Shown piece after piece: positions 33,752-41,309 of a stretch of 64,000 bases of DNA. The notes beneath the pieces were generated by a model that saw nothing but the letters and a program-made list of their open reading frames with translations, searched no databases and was not told the origin of the DNA. The DNA comes from Halorubrum sp. JWXQ-INN 858 (GTDB lineage: Archaea > Halobacteriota > Halobacteria > Halobacteriales > Haloferacaceae): assembly GCF_009806985.1 (NCBI RefSeq), contig NZ_WUAX01000014.1:124001-188000 (forward strand), given 5' to 3'. The translations under genes were made by a program, and so were the position numbers. The first letter of the stretch is position 1. Each line of letters starts with the position of its first letter.

Positions 33752-33980
33752 CGGACCGACGGCCCGATCCGAACGCTTCGTTGCTCCCGTAGTCGATCCC
33801 TGTATTCCCACTCTCACGCACTGCAGCGGCGGGTAACGGACGTATAACGAAGTCCGAACCGGTCATCGAAACGGATACCCATCGATCCGACACGTCGTCG
33901 GTTTACCATCCCCCCCCTTACCCGACGCGACGGTCGATCGATGGGGCGTTTATCATCCGCCGAGCCTCGCCGATACGGCG

Positions 33981-34268
33981 CTACGCCCGAGCTTCGTCGA
34001 CGGTGACCGTTCCCGATCCCGTGACCACGACCTCGTAGCGGGCGTATCGGAAGGAGACGACGATCCGGTCGATCGCCGTCGTCGGTGCGGTCGTCGTCGC
34101 ACCGCTCCGGACCAGCTCGTCGAGCGCGTCGGGGTCGACGGATCGGGAAAGCGGCGGGAGCGCCGTAACGGAGCGCTCGTCGATCGATGCGACCGTTTCG
34201 ATGACCGCGACGCTCGGGGACACCTCGTCCCAGTCGTATCGTTCCGAGGCGTCCGGGGACCCCGTCAT
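33981..34268 (-). CDS. HalOD1-domain protein
   Basis: The 95-residue protein has the HalOD1 layout: VSPSVAVIETVASIDERSV, then LPPLSRSVDPDALDELV, then IVVSFRYARYEVVVTGSGTVTVDEA. It is a stand-alone output-domain protein like the one at 6615. A TATATATA run at 34432-34440 may be its promoter, though it is about 165 nt away. No partner gene is adjacent. Function is unknown. Confidence 0.85.
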   Translation of the reverse strand: MTGSPDASERYDWDEVSPSVAVIETVASIDERSVTALPPLSRSVDPDALDELVRSGATTTAPTTAIDRIVVSFRYARYEVVVTGSGTVTVDEARA

Positions 34269-34637
34269 TCCACCGCCGCCCCGGAGCCCCTCAGCCGCCC
34301 GACCGCCGTCCGAGCCACCGCTCGGGTCGTCGTCATGTCAGTTCGACTGCCCGTTCGGCCCGGCCGTCGCGTCGGCGAGTGTCGGTACGCGGTTGCGGGA
34401 TTCATTATAGTCAGATCGAACGGCTCCATCCGTATATATACGTCGAGATACAGTCACGAAACGCGTCGACATCGATGGAGTAGGCCCCGCTGTGAGCCTC
34501 CTCGTCGCCCCTCATCGTCCGTTACCGCCGACCCGGTCCTCTTCCCGTTCACCACCGTCCGTCCTCTGTCGGCGTCCGTCGTCCTCTGTCAGCATCTGTC
34601 ATTCTCTACCTGCGCCCGTTTCCGTTCGTCCCCACGC
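34269..34637. other. Intergenic region with pyrimidine-rich repeats
   Basis: This 369-bp gap has an AT-rich TATATATA run near 34436 and a pyrimidine-rich half with a 20-bp tandem repeat (GTCCTCTGTCGGCGTCCGTC at 34561, with a variant at 34581). I see no gene. Confidence 0.5.
34561..34600 (+). repeat. Two tandem copies of a 20-bp repeat
   Basis: GTCCTCTGTCGGCGTCCGTC is followed directly by a copy with three changes. It lies just downstream of the phnM-like stop. Confidence 0.75.
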
Positions 34638-35819
34638 TCACGCGGCGGTCCGCCGACGAGGTCGTTCGACGGCCGACTTCCCACCATCGGTACGGACGAC
34701 CTCCCGTCCGCCGACGTACACCCGATCCACCGTCGGCACCGGATCGGGGTCGACGACGAGCACGTCCGCCCTCGCACCCCGTTCGAGCCGGCCACGGTCG
34801 GGGAGGTTGACGGCGGCCGCCGGATTGGCGGTCACCCGCGCCACGCGGTCAGCCAGCGGCTCGCCCGTGTTCACGAACGGGGCCGCGAGCAGCGACGGGG
34901 GGTGGTAGTCGGCGCTGAGGACGCCGACGACTTCGGCGTCGATGGCCTCCCGCGCGCTCAGGTTGTCCCAGAGGCTCCCGCCACGAACGAGGTTCGGGGC
35001 CCCCATCACCGTCGTGAGCCCGCGCTCTGTCGCCCGCTCGGCCGCCGCCAGCGAGAGGGGGAACTCGCTGATCGTCGTCCCCAACTCGGCCATCCGATCG
35101 ACCGTTCGCGGGTCCTCGTCGTCGTGCGACGCCAGCGGGATCCCCGACGCCGACACGAGCCGGGCGACCCGTTCGGCGGTCGTGTCCAACGTCTCCCCGG
35201 CCGTGTCGCATCGGTCGTTCGCAAGCTCGTCGACGTCTTCCCTCGAGAGATCGCGCTCGCCCATGTAGTGGTCACGGAACGACTCGTCGTCGAACTGGCC
35301 GTCGCCCGGTTGGTGGTGCATCATCGACAGGAGGTCGATCGACAGCTCCGCGTCGATCGCCTCGACGGCGTCGACGCTCTCCGGGGAGAGCTCACACCGG
35401 GCGTGGAGGCGGTTGTCGATCAGCGTCGATTCCGCCCGTTCGATCGCCCGGCTCAGTTCGATCGCCTCCGACAGGGTTCGGTTCTCCGCCGGCGTCTCCT
35501 CGAACGCCACGGCGTGGAACTTGGTCGTCACGCCGTTGAAGGCGTTGACCCGATCCGCCGTCGTCACCGCCAGGTCCGCGTCGACCCGTGCGCCCGACCG
35601 CGGGTACCGGTGGCGCTCGATGTCGTCCCCGTGGAGGTCGATCAACCCGGGCATCACGACCCGCCCGTCGGCGTCGACCGTCGCCGAACGGGAGAGCGTC
35701 CGGTCCGGGGTTCGGCCGATCTCCGCGATCCGCTCGCCGGTGATCACGACCCGCCCGTCCTCGATGACGCCGTCGGGGGTGACGACGCGTCCGTTCCGGA
35801 TCTCGACGATCCCCGTCAT
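34638..35819 (-). CDS. phnM: PhnM-like ribose methylphosphonate triphosphate diphosphatase
   Basis: The 393-residue amidohydrolase-superfamily protein has the PhnM signature: GRVVMPGLIDLHGDDIERHRYPRSG near residues 53-75, TKFHAVAFEE, LDMMHHQPG-like LLSMMHHQPGDGQF near 162 and ASHDDEDPRTVD near 232. Family members remove pyrophosphate from alpha-D-ribose 1-methylphosphonate 5-triphosphate in the C-P lyase pathway. No other phn gene is visible in this window, so it is either a solitary copy or has another substrate. A GTG two codons upstream (35825) is an alternative start. It is divergent from the PAPS-reductase-like gene. Confidence 0.85.
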   Translation of the reverse strand: MTGIVEIRNGRVVTPDGVIEDGRVVITGERIAEIGRTPDRTLSRSATVDADGRVVMPGLIDLHGDDIERHRYPRSGARVDADLAVTTADRVNAFNGVTTKFHAVAFEETPAENRTLSEAIELSRAIERAESTLIDNRLHARCELSPESVDAVEAIDAELSIDLLSMMHHQPGDGQFDDESFRDHYMGERDLSREDVDELANDRCDTAGETLDTTAERVARLVSASGIPLASHDDEDPRTVDRMAELGTTISEFPLSLAAAERATERGLTTVMGAPNLVRGGSLWDNLSAREAIDAEVVGVLSADYHPPSLLAAPFVNTGEPLADRVARVTANPAAAVNLPDRGRLERGARADVLVVDPDPVPTVDRVYVGGREVVRTDGGKSAVERPRRRTAA

Positions 35820-36010
35820 CGCCACACCGAGCCGCTCGTGGTCGGGTGGGTCGCGTCGCTGTCCGCGGCGGCTCCCCGGTCGACGGCGAGTGGGTCATGG
35901 AGACGGACCGGTTCGTGTCGGAACATAGACCGTACCGTTTCGATCCGTTTTACTTAGTTACGGACCGACTCCGGTCCTCCCGGTCGCTTCGCACACGGAG
36001 TAAGCGGCTG

Positions 36011-36020
36011 CTACTAAAGA
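36011..36020 (+). promoter_or_regulatory. Glycan-locus-like promoter element
   Basis: CTACTAAAGA begins exactly 33 nt before the GTG at 36044. It is a weaker match to the consensus but supports GTG as the start. Confidence 0.45.
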
Positions 36021-36043
36021 TCCCGAAGCGGGAACGACGACCC

Positions 36044-37012
36044 GTGTCAGACCCTTTCCCCGATTACGTCGACGTAGATTACGAGGACGGTTCCGGTGCG
36101 GCGCCCGACGACTACGGGACGCTCGAAGAGAAGACGATGCGTGCGACCGACTGCGTCGGAGACGCCCTCGAACAGTACCGCGCCCCGGCGCTGATGTGGA
36201 CCGGCGGGAAGGACTCCACGCTCGCGCTGTACGTCGCCATGCAGGTGGCGGAGGAGCGCGGGCTCGAGGTCCCTCCGGTCCTGTTCATCGACCACCTCCA
36301 GCACTTCCCCGAGGTCCGTCAGTTCGTCGAGCGTTGGACCGACCGCTGGGACCTCGACCTCCGCGTGGTCAGTAACGAGGACTTCGCGTCCGTCGTCGAG
36401 GCGCGCGGGGCCGAGCCCGGCGACGCGATCCCGGTCGACGCGTTGAACGAGCGGAACCGCAGGCACGTTCGCGACGTCTTGGAGTACGAGGAGGAGACGT
36501 TCCCGTTCCTGCTCGACACGTACGTCGGGAACCACCTCCTCAAAACCGTCGCGCTCAACGACGCGCTGGAGGCCGGCGGCTTCGACGCCGTGATCTCCGG
36601 CGTGCGGTGGGACGAACAGGCCGCCCGAGCCGACGAGACGTTCTTCTCGCCGCGCCACGACCCCGACCTGTACCCGCCACACGATCGGGTCCATCCGATC
36701 CTCCAGTTCACGGAACGCGACGTGTGGAACGCGTTCTTCCGTTACGTGCTCCCGGACACGGTTCCCGGGTATCCGGTCGATCACGTCCCGCGGTCGACGG
36801 CGGACCTTCCGGAGGGGATCGCCGCGGACGAGCTGCCGATCTCGCCGAAGTACTTCGAGGGGTTCCGGTCGCTCGGGAGCGAGGTCTCGACCGAGAGCTC
36901 GGGGGACACGCCGGCGTGGCTCCAGGACCTCGAGGGAACGACCGAGCGGGCGGGTCGCGCGCAGGACAAGGAGGACCTGATGGGGCGGCTCCGGGATCTC
37001 GGCTACATGTGA
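36044..37012 (+). CDS. PAPS-reductase-like (N-type PP-loop) protein
   Basis: The frame is open from 35846; I start it at the GTG at 36044, whose product (SDPFPDYVDVDYEDG...) matches the usual N-terminus of the haloarchaeal family and has a promoter element at -33. The 322-residue protein carries the PP-loop TGGKDST at residues 53-59, LFIDHLQHFPEV near 80 and GVRWDEQAARADETFFSPR near 183. PP-loop enzymes adenylate or reduce sulfate and related substrates. The cysteine of true PAPS reductases is not evident, so an adenylyl-transfer or hydrolase role is possible. Confidence 0.85.
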   Translation: MSDPFPDYVDVDYEDGSGAAPDDYGTLEEKTMRATDCVGDALEQYRAPALMWTGGKDSTLALYVAMQVAEERGLEVPPVLFIDHLQHFPEVRQFVERWTDRWDLDLRVVSNEDFASVVEARGAEPGDAIPVDALNERNRRHVRDVLEYEEETFPFLLDTYVGNHLLKTVALNDALEAGGFDAVISGVRWDEQAARADETFFSPRHDPDLYPPHDRVHPILQFTERDVWNAFFRYVLPDTVPGYPVDHVPRSTADLPEGIAADELPISPKYFEGFRSLGSEVSTESSGDTPAWLQDLEGTTERAGRAQDKEDLMGRLRDLGYM

Positions 37013-37095
37013 CGCGCCGCCGTCGTCGATTCGAACCGCCGTCTTAGGAACTCGATACCCTGCGGTACCGGCTCCATACTTTTGCCCCTCCTGTC

Positions 37096-37167
37096 GATGT
37101 GTCGCTACATGTACGGATCGACCGGCCGATCGCCGGAGAGCGTGTTCGCACCGACGGTGGTCCAGTG
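37096..37167 (+). other. Candidate 23-codon upstream mini-ORF
   Basis: ATG at 37096 encodes MCRYMYGSTGRSPESVFAPT and three more residues, and its TGA overlaps the GTG start at 37165 (GTGA). It is the same arrangement as at 9250 and 20363. Confidence 0.3.
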
Positions 37168-37503
37168 ACCGATCGCAACGAACCGCTCGCCGTCGACGAC
37201 GCACTCGCGTTGCTCGCGGCGTCGCGACGCCGGGCACTGATCGGCTCGCTGATGGACGCCGACGACCCGCGGATCCACGTCGACGACCTGATCGACGACC
37301 TGATCGACGACCTGTCCGCTGACCCGAGGATCTCCGTCGACGATCGGGACCGGTTCTGCACGGAGCTGTATCACCGACACCTGCCGAAGCTCTGCTCGGA
37401 GGGAGTCATCGACTTCGACCGCGACGCCGGTGTCGTTCGGTACCGGTCCGATCCGACCGTCGAGGACCTCGCCGAGTTCCTCGCCGAGGAGCTGGAACGG
37501 TGA
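37165..37503 (+). CDS. Soluble DUF7344-type winged-helix protein
   Basis: The 112-residue protein has VDDALALLAASRRRALIGSLMD and the hallmark RDRFCTELYHRHLPKLCSEG, followed by FDRDAGVVRYRSDPTVEDLA. It lacks the membrane helices of its relatives at 7721 and 30968. A GTG at 37099 would add 22 residues; I prefer 37165 because the fold starts there and an upstream mini-ORF ends on it. An imperfect internal duplication (DDLIDDLIDDL) is visible. It probably binds DNA; its targets are unknown. Confidence 0.8.
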   Translation: MTDRNEPLAVDDALALLAASRRRALIGSLMDADDPRIHVDDLIDDLIDDLSADPRISVDDRDRFCTELYHRHLPKLCSEGVIDFDRDAGVVRYRSDPTVEDLAEFLAEELER

Positions 37504-37530
37504 CAGCCCCTACCGGGCGGCCACGCCCGC

Positions 37531-37610
37531 CGAACGATTCAATGGAGCGGCCGCCGAACGATTCAATGGGTTGGCTGCCGAACGATTCAATGGACTGGCC
37601 GCCGAACGGG
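37531..37610 (+). repeat. Tandem array of a 24-bp repeat, 3.3 copies
   Basis: CGAACGATTCAATGG units occur at 37531, 37555, 37579 and 37603 with an exact 24-bp period, in the gap between the DUF7344-type gene and the phosphoribosyltransferase gene. Confidence 0.85.
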
Positions 37611-37657
37611 TGGGTCGACGGTGTCAACTGACCCGGCCCGAACGGAGCTCAGACGTC

Positions 37658-38290
37658 ATGTTTACCGATCGAACCGACGCCGGTCACCGGCTCGCCGACG
37701 TGCTCGACGGCCACGACATCGACGCCGATATCGTCCTCGCGATCCCCCGCGGCGGGCTGCCGGTCGGCCGCGCCGTCGCGGATCGGTTACGGATCCCGCT
37801 CGACGTCGTCGCGGCACGGAAGATCGGGGCACCGTGGAACCCCGAGCTCGCCGTCGGCGCCGTCGCCAGCGACGGCGCCGTCTGGCTCAACGACTCGCTG
37901 ATCGACTCGTTCGGCGTCTCGGACGCCGACGTCGAGGCGGGGATCGCGCGGGAGCGCGAGGCCGCCCGCGAGAAGGTCGACCGATATCGTGCGGGACGGC
38001 CGCCGCTTGACCTCCGCGGGAAGACGGTGATCGTCGTCGACGACGGCGTCGCGACCGGTGCGACGATGATCGCGTGTCTCAGACAGGTCCGATCCGGTGG
38101 TGCAGCGCGTGTCGTCGCCGCCGTGCCGGTCGCGCCGCCGGACACGATCGAACGGCTCCGGCCCGAGGCCGACGACGTGATCTCCGCGGAGACGCCGCCA
38201 CACTTCCGGGCGGTGGGACAGTTCTACCGCTCCTTCGAACAGATCCCCGACGAGCGGGCGGCCGCGTACCTCTCCGTCGACGAGGAGTGA
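37658..38290 (+). CDS. Phosphoribosyltransferase-domain protein
   Basis: The ATG at 37658 gives a 210-residue type I phosphoribosyltransferase. VLAIPRGGLPVGRAVAD near residues 28-44 and the PRPP loop VIVVDDGVATGATM near 124-137 are clear, as is ARKIGAPWNPELAVGA. This subfamily occurs in many prokaryotes without a proven substrate; some are fused to hydrolases. The frame is open far upstream through the 24-bp repeats, but that part is low complexity. No partner gene is evident. Confidence 0.9.
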   Translation: MFTDRTDAGHRLADVLDGHDIDADIVLAIPRGGLPVGRAVADRLRIPLDVVAARKIGAPWNPELAVGAVASDGAVWLNDSLIDSFGVSDADVEAGIAREREAAREKVDRYRAGRPPLDLRGKTVIVVDDGVATGATMIACLRQVRSGGAARVVAAVPVAPPDTIERLRPEADDVISAETPPHFRAVGQFYRSFEQIPDERAAAYLSVDEE

Positions 38291-38723
38291 CGTCGCGATG
38301 CGACACGCCCGTCCGCTCAACATTTATAAGCGACGCCGTCCGTCTCGCCGAGGCCTCCGTTCCGTTTATAAGCTCATGGCGGCTCGGTGGCCCGTCGCCC
38401 AGAGCGTTTCCCCCTGCTGTGACGGACCGGTTCGTGGTCGGTGCCCGGGGCCAACGCTCCCCTGCCCATCGCAACCGGCCCATAACAATGCCGTCTCGAC
38501 GGACACCCTCTCCGTACGCGACGTGCCGCCACGCGCCGGCCGATCGCACATCCATGGTCACCCATCTCCCACGAACGTTACTGAGTCGCGCCGGACGCTC
38601 CCCGATCGAACGGCGAGATCGCCCGGTGGGCGCCGTTCCGGTGCCCGATCGGTTCCCCGATCGACACGGGCGGGTATCGAACGAACGCCGCCGAACGCCT
38701 GTCCGAGCTAGTGGGGTAGCGGA
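38291..38723. other. Long upstream region of the second glycosyltransferase
   Basis: The 433-bp gap contains two canonical TTTATAAGC boxes at 38323 and 38365 and a glycan-locus element ATAACAATGC at 38482, all pointing toward the glycosyltransferase. It has no convincing gene, although GC-rich frames run through it. Several promoters with a long 5' UTR are the simplest reading. Confidence 0.5.
38482..38491 (+). promoter_or_regulatory. Glycan-locus promoter element, leadered type
   Basis: ATAACAATGC lies 242 nt before the glycosyltransferase GTG at 38724, the longest spacing seen here. Confidence 0.4.
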
Positions 38724-39644
38724 GTGCGAATTCTGACGCTCGTAACGAACGACCACGCCGGATTCTTCCGCCAACAGGTCACGGGCATTCGAGCGCGTGG
38801 ACACACGGTCGACGTGCTCGCCGTCCCCGGCTACTCGAAGGAGGTCGACCGGACGGTACTGACGCACGCCCGATACTGCCTTCGGTCGATCGGTGCTGCC
38901 CTCGGGCCGTACGACCTCGTCCACGCGAACTACGGGCTCACCGCGCCGCCGGCCGTGATCCAACCACGCCACCCCGTCGTCCTCACGTTGTGGGGATCGG
39001 ACCTGATGGGGAAGTACGGGTCGGTGAGCCGACTCTGTTCGCGCTTCGTCGACGAGGTGGTCGTGATGTCCGCGGAGATGGCCGTTCAGTGTGACCGGGA
39101 CTGTCACGTCATCCCGCACGGCATCGACGTCGACCTGTTCCGCCCGCTTCCACGGGAGACGGCGAGGCGGGAGCTCGAGTGGGACGACGAGCGACACCAC
39201 GTGCTCTTTCCGTACGACCAGTCACGCGAGGTGAAGGACTTCCCCCGGGCCTCACGGATCGTCGATCGGCTCGGAACGGAGCTAGACGATCCGGTCGATC
39301 TACACAGCGTGTCGGGCATCGCTCACCGACGAATGCCGCTGTACATGAACGCGGCGGACGTCCTGCTGTTGACATCCAAGCGCGAAGGGATGCCGAACTC
39401 GGTGAAGGAGGCGCTGGCGTGTAATCTCCCCGTCGTCGCGACGGCGGTCTCCGATCTCCCGGCGTTGCTCGCCGACGTGTCCCACTCGACCACCGCCGAG
39501 ACGGACGACGCGCTCGCGGATGCAGTTCAGGAAGTCCTGCTGTCGGGCGAGCGCTCGAACGGACGCTCGGCGATCGACAGTCTCGCCATCGACACGCAGA
39601 TAGACAAACTCGAGCGCGTGTACCGGTCGGCTATCGACGAGTAG
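38724..39644 (+). CDS. Family 4 glycosyltransferase (paralogue of the one at 25227)
   Basis: The 306-residue GT-B protein begins MRILTLVTNDHAGFFRQQ, contains LVHANYGLTAPPAVIQP, the HGIDVDLFRPLP block near residue 131 and the GT4 motif SKREGMPNSVKEALACNLPVV near 217. It is co-linear with the protein at 25227 throughout, so the two arose by duplication, and probably add different or successive sugars. It starts with GTG, as does its paralogue. The next gene is convergent. Confidence 0.9.
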   Translation: MRILTLVTNDHAGFFRQQVTGIRARGHTVDVLAVPGYSKEVDRTVLTHARYCLRSIGAALGPYDLVHANYGLTAPPAVIQPRHPVVLTLWGSDLMGKYGSVSRLCSRFVDEVVVMSAEMAVQCDRDCHVIPHGIDVDLFRPLPRETARRELEWDDERHHVLFPYDQSREVKDFPRASRIVDRLGTELDDPVDLHSVSGIAHRRMPLYMNAADVLLLTSKREGMPNSVKEALACNLPVVATAVSDLPALLADVSHSTTAETDDALADAVQEVLLSGERSNGRSAIDSLAIDTQIDKLERVYRSAIDE

Positions 39645-39719
39645 TCCGTTTCCGGAGGCGAATGACGCCGCCGTCCTCACGGATGTCTCTCCAACCGACG
39701 TCCTCCGAGATGCCCCCGT

Positions 39720-40829
39720 TCACTCGTCGACGAAGGGTGAAAGGATGGCCTTCGCGAGCTCGAGGGCGTGCGGAATCGGATCGGTGGGCTCCAGGTTCGA
39801 TCGCGTGTTCGGGGAGATCAGATCCGACAGAACTGCGGGGGTTGCCGCGGGACGCCCTATCGCGTGCTGGAGGTCACCGGACAGCGGCCAGTGGTACCGA
39901 CTCGGAGTGAAGGTGTATCTCGGGAGCTTCCCCGTGTGCATGTACTGAAGGAGCCCTTCCGGGAAGTTCAGTCCGGATTCGATGCCGAGGTCGAGCGAGC
40001 CCCATAGCTTGGGGTTGAGTTCGATGAGGTGTGGCGTCCCGCGGTCGTCGCGCTTGAACTCGACCATCGCCGGCCCGTTCCATTCGAGCGAGTCGAGAAC
40101 CGTCGTTCCGATCGCCGCGAGTCGGCTGTCCCGATCCGACACCGCACACGCACTGATCCCTCCGGAGGCGGGGTACTCCCTGATCCGTGTATGTGAGTAT
40201 CCTCCCGCACATCGCCCGTCCAGATACAGCGCGAAGAACCCACACCCCTCGCCACGGAGATATTCCTGTACGAGGGGATCGTCCCCGTAACGGTCCCGAT
40301 ATCGGCGGACAGTGCGCCGAAGCTCGCCGGTCGAGTCCGGATACTCGACGAACCGAGGTGCCGATTCGGTCGGCGCCTTCACCACGACGGGGAACTCGGA
40401 GCCCGGAAGCCTGTCAAGGTCCGCGTCCGCCGTCGCGCGGATCGTCTCCGGTACAGGCACGTCGAGGCGTTTGGCCAGGGAGTACGTCTCCCACTTCTCC
40501 TGTGCCGTCCGCATCGCCTCCCGTCCCGGTAAGACGACGTCCACAGCCGGCGTGAGCTCGGACCGATGGTTCGCGAGCGTGTTCGTCGTCCAGCCACCGA
40601 CTGGGAGCAGGTAGTCGTAGTCGTGTCCGTCGATCACCGTAGTGAGGTCCGCGACGTACGCTGCAGGGTCGCTCCTGTCGATGTGGTGTTCCTGGTCCAC
40701 GTAGCGCGAGACGCCGGCCATCGACGTACGGTACGATGATATGACGCCCGTACTCGTCGTAAGCGGGGCGATAGACCGTACGACTGCGAGCGATTTTTTC
40801 ATAATACCGTCGGTTACCAGGACATCCAT
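39720..40829 (-). CDS. ATP-grasp ligase-like protein
   Basis: From the ATG at 40829 the protein has 369 residues. It shows ATP-grasp features: FPVVVKAPTESAPRFVEY near residue 143, PLVQEYLRGEGCGFFALY near 183 and the metal-binding MVEFKRDDRGTPHLIELNPKLWGSLDL near 245-271. Such enzymes join a carboxylate to an amine through an acyl phosphate; in EPS loci they may add amino acids to sugars. Its GC content looks lower than that of its neighbours, which hints at separate acquisition. A further in-frame ATG upstream is less likely because the promoter-like ATTACTTTAG is 35 nt before 40829. Confidence 0.85.
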   Translation of the reverse strand: MDVLVTDGIMKKSLAVVRSIAPLTTSTGVISSYRTSMAGVSRYVDQEHHIDRSDPAAYVADLTTVIDGHDYDYLLPVGGWTTNTLANHRSELTPAVDVVLPGREAMRTAQEKWETYSLAKRLDVPVPETIRATADADLDRLPGSEFPVVVKAPTESAPRFVEYPDSTGELRRTVRRYRDRYGDDPLVQEYLRGEGCGFFALYLDGRCAGGYSHTRIREYPASGGISACAVSDRDSRLAAIGTTVLDSLEWNGPAMVEFKRDDRGTPHLIELNPKLWGSLDLGIESGLNFPEGLLQYMHTGKLPRYTFTPSRYHWPLSGDLQHAIGRPAATPAVLSDLISPNTRSNLEPTDPIPHALELAKAILSPFVDE

Positions 40830-40854
40830 TACACAGCGTCTGGCGCCCGAGCCA

Positions 40855-40864
40855 CTAAAGTAAT
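40855..40864 (-). promoter_or_regulatory. Glycan-locus-like promoter element
   Basis: ATTACTTTAG on the minus strand begins 35 nt before the ATP-grasp ATG at 40829. Confidence 0.45.
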
Positions 40865-41193
40865 CTTTACGTTGCCAACTCGCCCGCCGAGTAGGCTTCA
40901 TCATTCCTCATACACGCCCGGTTGGGGCTCTGCTCCCGATCGAGGGGGAACGGGAACGCGCCGAACCAAGTCTCCGTAGGCGAACGGATCGCATCCGGTC
41001 GGAGCTGTACGCCGACCGTACCGCCACAACACACCGGCGTTCAGTCGAGCGATCGAAACCTGGTGGCTGGTCACCCGAACCGAGGCGATAAGCCACCCTC
41101 CTCAACGAGCGACCGAAGGGTGCGAGTAAGATGAGGATATCGCGCCCTCAGAACGCTTTGTACACCCTCTGCCGTCGATCCGTCGGCGACCTC

Positions 41194-41293
41194 GTCGCCG
41201 ATCCGAGTGTCGCCGACCTGAATGTCGCCGACCTGACTGTCGCCGACCTGACTGTCGCCGACCTGACTGTCGCCGATCCGAGCGTCGCCACGC
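41194..41293 (+). repeat. Seven tandem copies of a 15-bp repeat
   Basis: GTCGCCGACCTGACT-type units start at 41194, 41209, 41224, 41239, 41254, 41269 and 41284, an exact 15-bp period. They lie just past the 3' end of the SLC13 gene. Read on the plus strand they encode VADLT pentapeptides, but I do not regard that frame as a gene. The remainder of the 40830-41309 gap holds nothing I can identify. Confidence 0.9.
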
Positions 41294-41309
41294 AGGCCGC
41301 GGCGTTCGG

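Noticed and set aside
33844-33853. ATAACGAAGT as another glycan-locus promoter
   Set aside because: No start codon lies at the expected 33 nt and no plus-strand gene follows before 36044, so it is probably a chance match.
38298-38736. Two overlapping GC-rich frames in the upstream region of the second glycosyltransferase
   Set aside because: They lack family resemblance, have Arg/Pro/Ser-rich composition typical of non-coding GC-rich DNA, and cover promoter elements.
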